This document shows, piece by piece, positions 17,464 to 25,630 of a stretch of DNA of 52,613 nt. This DNA comes from Lacrimispora defluvii (GTDB lineage: Bacteria; Bacillota; Clostridia; Lachnospirales; Lachnospiraceae): NCBI GenBank assembly GCA_013036995.1, contig JAAOXG010000033.1, forward strand, positions 1-52,613, written 5' to 3'. Every line of letters starts with the position of its first letter. Position 1 is the first letter of the stretch. Below the pieces are notes generated by a model that saw only the letters and a program-made list of their open reading frames with translations, was not told the origin of the DNA and ran no database searches. The position numbers and the translations under genes are program-made.

Positions 17464-18492
17464 TTATAACTCCCCAAACAAAATTACCATTTTAGCCATA
17501 TCTTCTGGCGGGTTCTGTATATTTCTAAACACCCGGTCAATATCTGATATTGATATGATGTCACTAACCATTCCATTAAGCCGATAAGCTTTCCGCTTGA
17601 ATTTTTCTATAGTTGGTTCAAACTGTCCGCATGACATACGGGTTCCAATTATAGAGAGTTCTCTTCCGTTAATCATGCTCTGTGTAATGTTTTCCTCAGA
17701 TGTGCAGAAACCTAGAGGTACGATACGGGCACCATTAGCAGGAATTCCCTTTTGCAGAAGCATGGTCAGTGAGCCAGGATAGCCGGCCGCATCAAATATT
17801 ACGTCTGCTCCATTCCCATCTGTATATTCCTGTATTCTGTCATATAAATTCTGGTTTTTTGTATTAATTATAAAATCCGCTCCAAAATCCTGGGCTCTTT
17901 TCAAAAAGTTATCTTTTATATCGGCACATATAACGGTACAGCCTTTTTCTTTGCAAATCTGCAGTATAATCGTTCCGATTGTCCCCATGCCTAAAACCAG
18001 AACCACATCACTTTTTTGTACATCAGCTCTTTTGGTGCAGTGACCGCCTATTGCAAAAGGCTCGATCAGTGCGGCTTCCTCAAAAGGCATATCTTTTGGC
18101 AGCAGGTAAACTTCATGTTCGGCTGCGATGAAGTACTCCCTCCAGCCCCCATCTACAGCTGCTCCTCTGGCTTTTACTGTTTTGCAGATATTTCGTCTGC
18201 CGCTTTTACACTGTTTACAGGTTCCACAGGCTACAACCAGATCAACAACTACATGGTCCCCTTTCTTTACTTTTGTCACACCTTCCCCAACTTCTTCAAT
18301 AATACCAGCGTTTTCATGACCTGGAATACGGGGGAACTGAGCCATAGGATTTTCACCCAGAAATAAATGAAAATCAGAACCGCAGACACCGGCTGCTTTC
18401 ATTTTAATCAAAACTTCCCCTTTTGATGGCTTTGGACACTCCACCTCCTCAATACTGTACTGAAATGGGGCCTTTACTGAAATTTGTTTCAT
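17464..18492 (-). CDS. Zinc-dependent medium-chain dehydrogenase (sugar-acid/polyol type)
   Basis: This 342-residue NAD(P)-dependent dehydrogenase has catalytic zinc ligands at C37 and H59-E60 (VCGSDFH and PGHENAG). The four structural zinc cysteines are C89, C92, C95 and C103 (ACGTCKQCKSGRRNIC). The Rossmann glycine motif GMGTIG is present. It belongs with the sorbitol, L-idonate and galactonate/gulonate 5-dehydrogenases of the MDR superfamily. The exact substrate is not determined. As first gene of a unit with a TRAP transporter, it most likely oxidises the imported sugar acid or polyol. The divergent GntR gene probably controls the unit through sites in the shared upstream region. Confidence 0.88.
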   Translation of the reverse strand: MKQISVKAPFQYSIEEVECPKPSKGEVLIKMKAAGVCGSDFHLFLGENPMAQFPRIPGHENAGIIEEVGEGVTKVKKGDHVVVDLVVACGTCKQCKSGRRNICKTVKARGAAVDGGWREYFIAAEHEVYLLPKDMPFEEAALIEPFAIGGHCTKRADVQKSDVVLVLGMGTIGTIILQICKEKGCTVICADIKDNFLKRAQDFGADFIINTKNQNLYDRIQEYTDGNGADVIFDAAGYPGSLTMLLQKGIPANGARIVPLGFCTSEENITQSMINGRELSIIGTRMSCGQFEPTIEKFKRKAYRLNGMVSDIISISDIDRVFRNIQNPPEDMAKMVILFGEL

Positions 18493-18520
18493 ATAACCCT
18501 CCTTTGTAAAATATTAATTG

Positions 18521-18733
18521 TATCATATTTGATATATTTCAATAATATATAAGAGATATATATCAGATTACACTAATTTTATATCATTAATTTTAGGAAG
18601 TGTCAATTTACCAAATATACTAAATATAAGGATTAAAATTTGTGGACAATACCCAAAAACGGATATGAAATAGAATTTGAAAATAAAAAAGAGTTGTTAT
18701 ATAATTAACATGTATTTTAATTAATATATATCA
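18521..18733. promoter_or_regulatory. Divergent control region with TGATATAT-type half-sites
   Basis: The 256-base gap between the dehydrogenase and the GntR gene holds a perfect palindrome TATCATATTTGATA (18521-18534). The half-site TGATATAT is at 18530-18537, and its inverse ATATATCA is at 18558-18565 and again at 18726-18733, just before the GntR ribosome site. Repeated inverted half-sites at both ends of a divergent promoter region fit an operator set for the adjacent GntR protein. The region is very A/T-rich, so chance matches are possible. Confidence 0.5.
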
Positions 18734-18748
18734 AGAAAGGGAGCAAAA

Positions 18749-19498
18749 ATGGGAAAACAGGAAATTCAGACAAGCCTGGCTTCTGATAAAACAGTGTATG
18801 ATTTTATAGGCAGAAAGATCCTTGATCTTCATATTAAGCCGGGAGAAACCATTAATATAAATGAACTTGAGAAATTTTTAAATGTAAGCCGTTCTCCGAT
18901 TCGTGATGCATTAATACAGCTGGAAAAGGAAGGTCTTGTGGTAACAACCCCAAAGAAAGGAACCATTGTTTCGAAGATAAATGCTGGGCGTGTAAAGGAT
19001 GAACGATTTTTACGTTCCTGTATTGAAGAACGTGTGGTAGAAGAATTTCTGGATATCTACCAGGAATCCGATTTAGAAGAGATGAGAGATGCAATGAAAG
19101 CCCAGGAGAGAGCCATCAAAAATTTTGATGCCAGAGAGTTTTTGGTTTGGGATGATATTATGCACAGCGTTCCCTTTAAGGTAACAGGGCATCAGTTCTG
19201 CCTTAATACCGTATTAAATATGTCGGGACATTATTCACGGATCCGGCTGTTATCTTTATCTGATATGACCACGTTAAACCAGAATCTGGAACAGCATAAG
19301 ACAATGATTGAATTAATAATTAAAAAAGATTCCGAAAGTTTAAAGACATTAATTCAGGGACATATCACCAATAAAGAATCGGAGTTTCAGTCTCTACTCA
19401 ACAGATATCCGGATTTATTTGAAACGGATGTTCCTACAGCGTCAAATGAGACCAATATCTGGGAATCAGATTTTTTAAAACAAAAGGATTTTACTTGA
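18749..19498 (+). CDS. GntR family (FadR/FCD) transcriptional regulator
   Basis: This 249-residue regulator has an N-terminal winged helix (about residues 15-80), with the GntR signature LNVSRSPIRDALIQLEKEGL in the recognition helix and the wing KKGTIVSKI. The C-terminal FCD domain is helical (about 90-225) and would bind a small carboxylated metabolite. The gene points away from the dehydrogenase/TRAP unit, the usual layout for a regulator of an adjacent catabolic operon. A GAAAGGGAG precedes the ATG. The ligand is probably the transported acid or its oxidation product; that is inferred. Confidence 0.9.
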   Translation: MGKQEIQTSLASDKTVYDFIGRKILDLHIKPGETININELEKFLNVSRSPIRDALIQLEKEGLVVTTPKKGTIVSKINAGRVKDERFLRSCIEERVVEEFLDIYQESDLEEMRDAMKAQERAIKNFDAREFLVWDDIMHSVPFKVTGHQFCLNTVLNMSGHYSRIRLLSLSDMTTLNQNLEQHKTMIELIIKKDSESLKTLIQGHITNKESEFQSLLNRYPDLFETDVPTASNETNIWESDFLKQKDFT

Positions 19499-19543
19499 TA
19501 GGGTGCTCTTTTTATTACGGATACATAAATGTAAAAAATATGA

Positions 19544-19588
19544 TTGACAAAATAGTAAGGTACCTTTAGAATGAAACAAAGGTACCTT
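19544..19588 (+). promoter_or_regulatory. marR promoter with two AAGGTACCTT palindromes
   Basis: TTGACA (19544-19549) and TAGAAT (19567-19572) are spaced by 17 bases. The palindrome AAGGTACCTT fills the end of the spacer (19557-19566) and recurs exactly at 19579-19588, 22 bases on, about two helical turns. A protein bound to both would block RNA polymerase. The MarR gene starting at 19616 is the obvious candidate for autoregulation. Confidence 0.75.
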
Positions 19589-19615
19589 ATTATTTTTTTG
19601 GAAAGGAGCATAATA

Positions 19616-20074
19616 ATGAATCCTAATACAGAACTGATGGAAAAGTTTTTTAAGATTGGACGGTTGATGCACCAGAGTCATCACAAAAAATCAAAGCATT
19701 GCAGTGATTCCTGCAGGGGGCAGGGGAGAGTACTGTCTATTTTGAAAAGAAATCCTCAGATAACGCAAAAGGAGTTATCTGCTTTGCTTGATATCCGTTC
19801 CCAGTCTCTTGGCGAACTTCTTGTACGATTAGAGCGCGATGGCTGCATCATCAGAGTTCCTTCGGAGACAGACAGGAGAGTTCTTCATATAACCCTGACG
19901 GAACAGGGAATGAAAGCAGCAGGTCAGGCAGAGAAGAATAAGGAGCGGTCGGCGGAATTGTTTGATTGTCTCAGCAAAGAAGAAAAAGAGTATTTAGGAA
20001 AAGTACTTAACCGGCTGGAAGCTGCATTTGAAAAGGAAGCAGGCAGGCCAGAGGATATGCAAACAGAAGAATAA
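19616..20074 (+). CDS. MarR family transcriptional regulator
   Basis: This 152-residue protein starts from the ATG at 19616 with GAAAGGAG upstream; an ATG at 19571 lies inside the operator region and is not used. The winged-helix core has the MarR pattern: ITQKELSALLDIRSQSLGEL for the helix-turn-helix, then RVPSETDRRVLHITLTEQG for the wing with its conserved Asp-Arg-Arg. The N-terminal helix contains a His/Cys-rich stretch (HQSHHKKSKHCSDSC), which might bind metal or sense thiol chemistry, though similar His-rich stretches are common in clostridial MarR proteins. It is the first gene of a unit with two permease halves, which it most likely represses. Confidence 0.88.
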   Translation: MNPNTELMEKFFKIGRLMHQSHHKKSKHCSDSCRGQGRVLSILKRNPQITQKELSALLDIRSQSLGELLVRLERDGCIIRVPSETDRRVLHITLTEQGMKAAGQAEKNKERSAELFDCLSKEEKEYLGKVLNRLEAAFEKEAGRPEDMQTEE

Positions 20075-20087
20075 CAGGAGGTTATAG

Positions 20088-20567
20088 ATGGAGACCTATA
20101 TTTTTTACGGACTGGCATTGATTGGATTGGGGTTCTCTTTTTGGAAAGATAAGGAGAAGACCAAGACCGCCCTTAAGAAGTCATGGAAATCATTGGAGAA
20201 TATACTGCCTCAGCTGCTGACTATGATACTGTTAATCAGTGTACTGCTCGCTTATTTAAACACCAGTCTGATATCCAGACTGATCGGTGGAGAATCGGGA
20301 TGGGGTGGGGTTGTGATTGCAGCTGTAGTCGGTTCTATTACCATGATTCCGCCTTTTGTGGCATTTCCTACAGCGTCCATGCTTCTTAAGGCGGGAGCGG
20401 GGTTTATGCAGATTGGAGCGTTTGTATCCACACTCACTATGGTAGGAATTGTTACTATGCCGGTTGAAATGAAGTATTTTGGTAAAAAAATGACTTTATA
20501 CCGGAATATACTGGCGTTTGTTTTCTCGTTTGCTGTAGCATTTTTAATTAAGGGGGTGACAGGGTGA
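20088..20567 (+). CDS. Permease half, UPF0718/ArsP_1-like (first subunit)
   Basis: This 159-residue membrane protein has about four helices (residues 3-18, 40-62, 78-100 and 105-155). The GSITMIPPFVAFPTASMLLK segment resembles the conserved proline-glycine core of the ArsP_1/UPF0718 permeases. Full-length members of about 300 residues have two such halves in one chain. Here the halves are separate adjacent genes, one base apart. The gene starts 13 bases after marR, behind AGGAGG. The substrate is unknown; ArsP itself exports organoarsenicals. Confidence 0.72.
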   Translation: METYIFYGLALIGLGFSFWKDKEKTKTALKKSWKSLENILPQLLTMILLISVLLAYLNTSLISRLIGGESGWGGVVIAAVVGSITMIPPFVAFPTASMLLKAGAGFMQIGAFVSTLTMVGIVTMPVEMKYFGKKMTLYRNILAFVFSFAVAFLIKGVTG

Positions 20568-20568
20568 T

Positions 20569-21093
20569 ATGAAACGATACCGGTATGCTATTGTAATGAT
20601 ATTTGTGATAGGAATAATTATATTATATGACCGTCAGGCGGGATTATCGGCTGTCAGCAATGCGGGAATGCAGTTAAAACAGATGTTTTTTGTTATCCCC
20701 CCAATTTTTCTGCTTCTTGGCCTGTTGGATGTGTGGGTGCCCAGAACAACCATGGTTAAATATATGGGAGAAGGGTCTGGAATAAAAGGAATATTACTGG
20801 CCTTTTTAATTGGGTCTGCAGCTGCAGGACCACTCTACGGAGCCTTTCCGGTGGCAGCAGTCTTTATGAAAAAGGGAGTGAAATTTTTAAATCTCATGGT
20901 CTTTATCGGTGCATGGTCCACAACAAAAATACCTATGCTGATGTTTGAGATTGAATCTCTGGGATTAAAATTTGCCCTTACCAGGCTTGCTATTGATATA
21001 CCCGGAATTATCCTGATTGCATTCTTACTTAGAAAATTAATATCAAAAAGGGAAATGGAAGAGATTTATAAAAATTCAGAAATTATGGCATAA
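20569..21093 (+). CDS. Permease half, UPF0718/ArsP_1-like (second subunit)
   Basis: This 174-residue protein has an N-terminal helix, then three to four more, and a short charged tail. Its core segment IGSAAAGPLYGAFPVAAVFM repeats the pattern of the first subunit (small residues, Gly-Pro, aromatic, Phe-Pro), as expected for the two pseudo-symmetric halves of one permease. The start overlaps the end of the previous gene region (TGATATG) with one base between stop and start, so translation is coupled. The two subunits probably form a heterodimer controlled by the upstream MarR. The transported compound is not known. Confidence 0.72.
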   Translation: MKRYRYAIVMIFVIGIIILYDRQAGLSAVSNAGMQLKQMFFVIPPIFLLLGLLDVWVPRTTMVKYMGEGSGIKGILLAFLIGSAAAGPLYGAFPVAAVFMKKGVKFLNLMVFIGAWSTTKIPMLMFEIESLGLKFALTRLAIDIPGIILIAFLLRKLISKREMEEIYKNSEIMA

Positions 21094-21153
21094 TCAAGTA
21101 CCGGACCCGGGTTTTTGGAATAGTATAAACCAAAAAGGTTGAGAACTGAGATT

Positions 21154-21963
21154 ATGGGTTATTATATCACTGTTGACGGAAATGTCAATATTTACGTGGA
21201 AGATTTAAATCCGGAATGCGAAAATACCATCCTGTTTCTTCATGGCTGGCCGGGGAGCCGTAAGCTGTTTGAGTACCAGTTCGATGTGCTTCCGGCCATG
21301 GGATTTCGCTGCATAGGGATTGATACACGGGGATTTGGAGATTCGGATAAGCCTTTTTGCGGGTATGACTATGACAGACTTGCAGATGATGTAAGGGAAG
21401 TAATTGATGCATTGGAATTAAAGAATATTACGCTGGCAGGTCATTCAACCGGGGGCGCCATAGCAATTCGGTATATGGCAAGGCATAAGGGGCATGGTGT
21501 ATCTAAACTGGCTTTGTTTGCTGCTGCAGCCCCCAGCTTGGTTAAACGGCAGAATTTCCCCTATGGAGTTGATGTACAGACTGTAACGGATATTATAAAC
21601 GGGACTTATGAAGACCGGCCCAATATGCTAAGAAACTTTGGAGATATATTCTTCTTCCAGCATTTAACGGCACCATTTTCGGATTGGTTTTTCCAGGTGG
21701 GACTGCAGGCGGCCGGCTGGGCAACGGCAAAAGTTGCAAATACATGGATTCAGGATGTTTTGTTCCAGGATCTGGAAGAAATTTGTGTACCAACTCTGAT
21801 TATTCATGGAATACATGATAAAGTAGTACCCTTCCAATTAGGCGAGATTCAGCATCAGTATATTAAAAATTCAGTACTTCTGCCATTTGAATTCAGCGGA
21901 CATGGCGCGTTCTATGATCAAAAGGATGAGTTCAATCAGGCATTGGCAGAGTTTGCAAAGTAA
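21154..21963 (+). CDS. Alpha/beta hydrolase
   Basis: This 269-residue hydrolase has the oxyanion-hole segment HGWPG at about residues 30-34, the nucleophile elbow GHSTGG with Ser98, the acid in IHGIHDKVVPF and the catalytic His in GHGAFYDQ. The triad is complete. The fold class includes esterases, haloperoxidase-like enzymes and epoxide hydrolases; I cannot name the substrate. I chose the ATG at 21154. A TTG at 21139 is in frame but its purine-rich stretch is too close. It lies 60 bases after the permease genes and may be co-transcribed with them, which hints at a detoxification unit. Confidence 0.82.
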   Translation: MGYYITVDGNVNIYVEDLNPECENTILFLHGWPGSRKLFEYQFDVLPAMGFRCIGIDTRGFGDSDKPFCGYDYDRLADDVREVIDALELKNITLAGHSTGGAIAIRYMARHKGHGVSKLALFAAAAPSLVKRQNFPYGVDVQTVTDIINGTYEDRPNMLRNFGDIFFFQHLTAPFSDWFFQVGLQAAGWATAKVANTWIQDVLFQDLEEICVPTLIIHGIHDKVVPFQLGEIQHQYIKNSVLLPFEFSGHGAFYDQKDEFNQALAEFAK

Positions 21964-21979
21964 CTAAAATAGCGTATAT

Positions 21980-22034
21980 AACAGGGCAATTAGAAGAAAT
22001 AGAACGGGTCTTTTCTTCTGTTGTCCTGTTTTTC
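21980..22034 (+). terminator. Terminator after the hydrolase gene
   Basis: AACAGGGCAATTAGAAGAA pairs with TTCTTCTGTTGTCCTGTT with two mismatched spots, followed by a T-rich tract (TTTTTCTTT). It closes the marR-permease-hydrolase unit. Confidence 0.75.
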
Positions 22035-22180
22035 TTTGCTTTTTGAAGATACTCTGAATTAAATCTCACGGGAATTAATGCTCATCACCATTCACAAATT
22101 CCCTTATATGAGGTATAATGAAATCACGTATACATAATTTTGTACTGTATTATAAGAGATAGAAAGGTGAGGGATGCTGC

Positions 22181-23128
22181 ATGAATATGAGGAAGATTAT
22201 GGCACTGATGCTAACGGCGGCATTGGTTACAGGGGTAAACTGTACCACTGCTTCAGCTGCTTCCAGAAAAAAGATCACTACAGTGAAAATGACGGTAACG
22301 GCGGATATTGTGCTGGGAGGAAACATTTCTGAACAGCAGGCAGAAGTTACGGTAAAAGGCGATAAAATTGAGGTTGATCAGTGTGAATTTGTAAATGACG
22401 GATTCCAATGGTATGAAAATGATGTTCCAAGACTGGAAGTAACCATGCATTGTCAGGATGATTATTATTTTGACACTAAGGATGGAAGTTATACCATTGA
22501 GGGCGGGACCTATGTAAAGCAAAAAAAAGAAGATTATAACCAGACTGTGATTGTTACCATAGATTTACCCTCCGCAGGCGAATTTACCCAGCCTGTCAGC
22601 TCCTTAAACTGGACCGATGGTCATGTGGCAAACTGGTCAAAGAGCGTGGGAGCAGGAAGCTATGAAGTAAAGCTTTATCGTGATGGGAAAGGTGTAGGAA
22701 CTGCAAAAACAACGGATCAGACAAGTATGGAGCTGGGAGGATTTCTGACAAAAGAAGGAAACTACACATTCCAGGTTCGCACCGTAAATGCAAAGAATCC
22801 GGAGAAAAAAGGCGCTTGGGTAGAATCTTCCTCAAACTATGTCAGTGGAGAACAGGCCAAGTCAAATTTTATAAACTATGCAGGCAGCTGGAAACAGGAT
22901 CAGACAGGCCGCTGGTATGAAAATGGAGATGGCAGCTATTCAAAAAACAGCTGGCAGAATATCAACGGAAAATGGTATTTCTTTAATGAACAGGGATATA
23001 TGGCAACGGGATGGATCCACTGGAATGGGAAGCAGTATTACTGTGATACACAGACTGGACAGATGCTTACTGACAGTACCACACCTGACGGCGCCAAAGT
23101 CGGTTCTGACGGAGCACGGCTGCCTTAA
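22181..23128 (+). CDS. Secreted protein with C-terminal cell-wall-binding repeats
   Basis: This 315-residue protein has a signal peptide (KIMALMLTAALVTGVNC... with likely cleavage after TASA). Residues 30-130 are an all-beta region of unknown type. Residues 130-215 look like a fibronectin type III-like domain with VSSLNWTDGHVANWSKSVGA. The last 90 residues carry two to three choline-binding-type repeats (GSWKQDQTGRWYENGDGSYS; NGKWYFFNEQGYMATGWIHW; NGKQYYCDTQTGQM). These repeats usually hold proteins on the wall by binding teichoic acid choline or other sugars. No enzyme motif is visible. It stands alone and is followed by its own terminator. Confidence 0.8.
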   Translation: MNMRKIMALMLTAALVTGVNCTTASAASRKKITTVKMTVTADIVLGGNISEQQAEVTVKGDKIEVDQCEFVNDGFQWYENDVPRLEVTMHCQDDYYFDTKDGSYTIEGGTYVKQKKEDYNQTVIVTIDLPSAGEFTQPVSSLNWTDGHVANWSKSVGAGSYEVKLYRDGKGVGTAKTTDQTSMELGGFLTKEGNYTFQVRTVNAKNPEKKGAWVESSSNYVSGEQAKSNFINYAGSWKQDQTGRWYENGDGSYSKNSWQNINGKWYFFNEQGYMATGWIHWNGKQYYCDTQTGQMLTDSTTPDGAKVGSDGARLP

Positions 23129-23144
23129 TGATGATCTTATTTGT

Positions 23145-23171
23145 ACGGGCTGCATATTGCAGTCCGTTTTT
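23145..23171 (+). terminator. Terminator after the wall-binding protein gene
   Basis: ACGGGCTGCA (23145-23154) pairs with TGCAGTCCGT (23158-23167) with one G-T pair, and is followed by TTTTT. Confidence 0.8.
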
Positions 23172-23260
23172 AATGCAAAGGAAACGGACTGCCCAGTGGC
23201 AGGACGTTGAAAATACTTGTAGAATGAAGAATTCTATCATATAATAACACGAAGGAGCAG

Positions 23261-24385
23261 ATGGAGATGACAACAAATATGGCTGGAAACAAAGGAAAAA
23301 GGATTCTGGCACTGGCAGCTGTTCTTTGTATGATTTTTCTCACTGGCTGCGTATATAAAGCAACCGGATCAGATGATTTAAATACTGCTGTGCGAAATGA
23401 GACTGATGATCAAAAAACGGGCTTTGGACTGGCTGCACATTTTATTGATGTAGGTCAGGGTGACAGCACCCTGATTGAAGCAAATGGTCACTTTATGCTT
23501 GTGGATGCAGGAGAAAAAGATCAGACTGACTCAGTTATTAATTATTTAAAGGCACAGGGAGTAAAAAAACTTGATTATGTAATCGGCACACATCCCCACT
23601 CGGATCATATCGGCGGTCTGGAGGGTGTGATCCGGGAATTTGATGTAACAACTGTTATGCTTCCGGAAAAAGAGCATACTACAAGAATCTATGAGCAGAT
23701 GCTTGATGCCATTGCAGATAAGAATATTAAGGTCACCATCCCAAAAGCAGGTGAAAGCTACCGTCTGGGTGATGCATCTTTTCAGATTATTTCGCCCAAC
23801 CGGGATTACGGGGATAATCTAAATAACTGGTCCATAGGCATGAGGCTGGTATACGGAAAAACCAGCTTTGTTTTATGCGGGGATGCAGAAAAGGAAGCCG
23901 AACAGGATATGCTGCTAAGTGGATTTCCTCTAAAAGCAGATGTTCTGAAAGTATCCCATCATGGCAGCAGTACCTCATCAACCCCGGAATTTATAAAAGC
24001 GGTTAGTCCCCGGTATGCGGTTATCTCATGCGGGAAGAATAATGATTACGGACACCCTCACAAAGAAACAATGGATTTATTTAAGAAACAGGGTATTAAA
24101 GTCCTGCGGACGGATCAGATTGGAACAATCGTAATTGAAAGTGACGGAACCGGGCTTCGATTGCCGGGGCAGGATGAGCAGCAGGAGAATCTTGGGGGGG
24201 AAACCAGGGAAAATGAGACTGATATCCACAAGGATTATATTATAAACACCAATACGGGCAAATTCCACCTTCCGGATTGCAAACTTGCAGAATCTATTAA
24301 AAAAGAAAACCGGAAGCTATATACTGGAACCAGAGAAGAACTGATTAACCAGGGGTTAGAGCCGTGCAAAAGCTGTAACCCATAA
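23261..24385 (+). CDS. ComEC/Rec2-like metallo-beta-lactamase lipoprotein with Ada-like tail
   Basis: This 374-residue protein has an N-terminal signal with lipobox LTGC, so it is an exported lipoprotein. Residues 60-300 are a metallo-beta-lactamase fold like the extracellular domain of ComEC: FIDVGQGDS, then the metal motif THPHSDHIGG (HxHxDH), VLCGDAEKEAE and the histidine in VSHHGSS. The last 45 residues form a separate Cys/His unit (FHLPDCKLAESI ... LEPCKSCNP) resembling the zinc domain of Ada-type proteins. Such proteins are thought to be surface DNA- or nucleotide-degrading phosphodiesterases; that function is inferred. Either ATG at 23261 or 23267 could be used; the second has better spacing from GGAG. 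The DUF3006 gene follows after 26 bases. Confidence 0.85.
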   Translation: MEMTTNMAGNKGKRILALAAVLCMIFLTGCVYKATGSDDLNTAVRNETDDQKTGFGLAAHFIDVGQGDSTLIEANGHFMLVDAGEKDQTDSVINYLKAQGVKKLDYVIGTHPHSDHIGGLEGVIREFDVTTVMLPEKEHTTRIYEQMLDAIADKNIKVTIPKAGESYRLGDASFQIISPNRDYGDNLNNWSIGMRLVYGKTSFVLCGDAEKEAEQDMLLSGFPLKADVLKVSHHGSSTSSTPEFIKAVSPRYAVISCGKNNDYGHPHKETMDLFKKQGIKVLRTDQIGTIVIESDGTGLRLPGQDEQQENLGGETRENETDIHKDYIINTNTGKFHLPDCKLAESIKKENRKLYTGTREELINQGLEPCKSCNP

Positions 24386-24411
24386 GGAACCGGCATGAAG
24401 GGGGAAATACC

Positions 24412-24624
24412 ATGCAATATATCATAGACCGGATCGAACAGGAGATTGCGATCTGCGAAGAGGAAAGCGGAGCTATGGTGAAGCTGCCTTTAAAAGAACT
24501 CCCAAAAGGATCCAGAGAAGGGGACGTATTGTTTAAAATAAACGGAGTGTTCCAATTTGATGGAGAAGAAACAAACCGGCGCAGACAGAAGATGCGTGAG
24601 AAACTGAACAGACTCATAAAATAA
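24412..24624 (+). CDS. DUF3006 family protein
   Basis: This 70-residue protein has the pattern of DUF3006: a short beta-strand start (YIIDRIEQEIAICEEE), a central KLPLKELPKGSREGDVL turn, and a charged helical end. Genes of this family commonly sit directly downstream of ComEC-like metallo-beta-lactamase genes in Clostridia, as here. The function is unknown. The start has a GGGGG-type purine stretch about eight bases upstream. It is followed after 13 bases by the exonuclease gene. Confidence 0.82.
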   Translation: MQYIIDRIEQEIAICEEESGAMVKLPLKELPKGSREGDVLFKINGVFQFDGEETNRRRQKMREKLNRLIK

Positions 24625-24637
24625 AGGATTTGAATAT

Positions 24638-25630
24638 ATGAAAAACTACATTGTACTGGATCTGGAATGGAACCAGAACGCTGGAGGGAAGGAGGAAGCA
24701 GTCGACCATTTTCCCTTTGAGATTATTGAAATCGGAGCAGTAAGGCTGAATGAGACCATGGAAGAAACGGGAGAATACAGGAGACTGATTAAGCCCAGAG
24801 TCTATACTGAGCTTCATGAAAAGATCCTTCAAGTGACCCATATGGATCAACAGACGCTGATGGAAGAGGGAATCTGCTTTGAGGAGGCTGTGAAAGAGTT
24901 TTTTCTCTGGTGTGGAGACGATCCCGTATTTTGTACATGGGGATCCATGGATCTAACGGAGCTCCAGCGAAACATCGCCTATTATGGATTGCCAGATCCC
25001 TTTAAAAAACCCCTTCTTTACTACGACATCCAAAAACTATACAGCCTCCTGGAGGGGGATGGAAAAGACCGGGTGTCTCTTGATGTTGCTGTTTTTGAAT
25101 CAGGAGTCATGGAAGAACGACCGTTTCACAGAGCTCTTGATGATGCTCATTATACGGGGCGGATTATGAGTAAAATGGACTTTAAAAAGGTGGAGGCATA
25201 CTGGTCCACGGATTATTACTGCCTGCCTGCCAGGAAAGAGGAAGAGATATATCTGGTTTTCCCCAGATATTCCAAATACATTTCAAGGCCTTTTGAATCA
25301 AAGCAGGCTGCCATCGAGGATAAGACGGTAACTGATCTGATCTGCTGTAAATGCAACCGGATGCTGAAGAAGAAAATCAGGTGGTTTTCTGTAAACCAGA
25401 AAGTATATACAGCACTGGGATGCTGCCCTGTTCATGGTAATGTAAAGGGGAAAATCCGGCTGAGGCGAAATGACGAGGGAATGGTATATGTGGTAAAGAC
25501 CATGAAGCTGATTGGTGAGGATGAAATCGGCGGAATCTATGAAAAAAAGGATGAGGCGAAGAAAAAACGGGTGGAAAAAACCAAAGTCCGCAAGCTGAAC
25601 AAAAAGAAGGGGGCAATCCCCCCTTCTTAA
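24638..25630 (+). CDS. DEDDh-type 3'-5' exonuclease family protein
   Basis: This 330-residue protein has an N-terminal exonuclease domain (about residues 1-190). Exo I is YIVLDLEWNQ with Asp-x-Glu. The second acidic motif lies in TWGSMDLTELQ, and Exo III is HRALDDAHYT with the catalytic His and Asp. This is the ribonuclease T/DnaQ/ERI1-like fold, cutting RNA or DNA from the 3' end with two metal ions. Residues 195-290 contain a CCKCNRM and a CCPVHG pair that could form a zinc site. The tail is very lysine-rich, ending in KLNKKKGA, and could bind nucleic acid. The 3' end overlaps the end of the convergent response regulator gene by 4 bases. Confidence 0.82.
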   Translation: MKNYIVLDLEWNQNAGGKEEAVDHFPFEIIEIGAVRLNETMEETGEYRRLIKPRVYTELHEKILQVTHMDQQTLMEEGICFEEAVKEFFLWCGDDPVFCTWGSMDLTELQRNIAYYGLPDPFKKPLLYYDIQKLYSLLEGDGKDRVSLDVAVFESGVMEERPFHRALDDAHYTGRIMSKMDFKKVEAYWSTDYYCLPARKEEEIYLVFPRYSKYISRPFESKQAAIEDKTVTDLICCKCNRMLKKKIRWFSVNQKVYTALGCCPVHGNVKGKIRLRRNDEGMVYVVKTMKLIGEDEIGGIYEKKDEAKKKRVEKTKVRKLNKKKGAIPPS

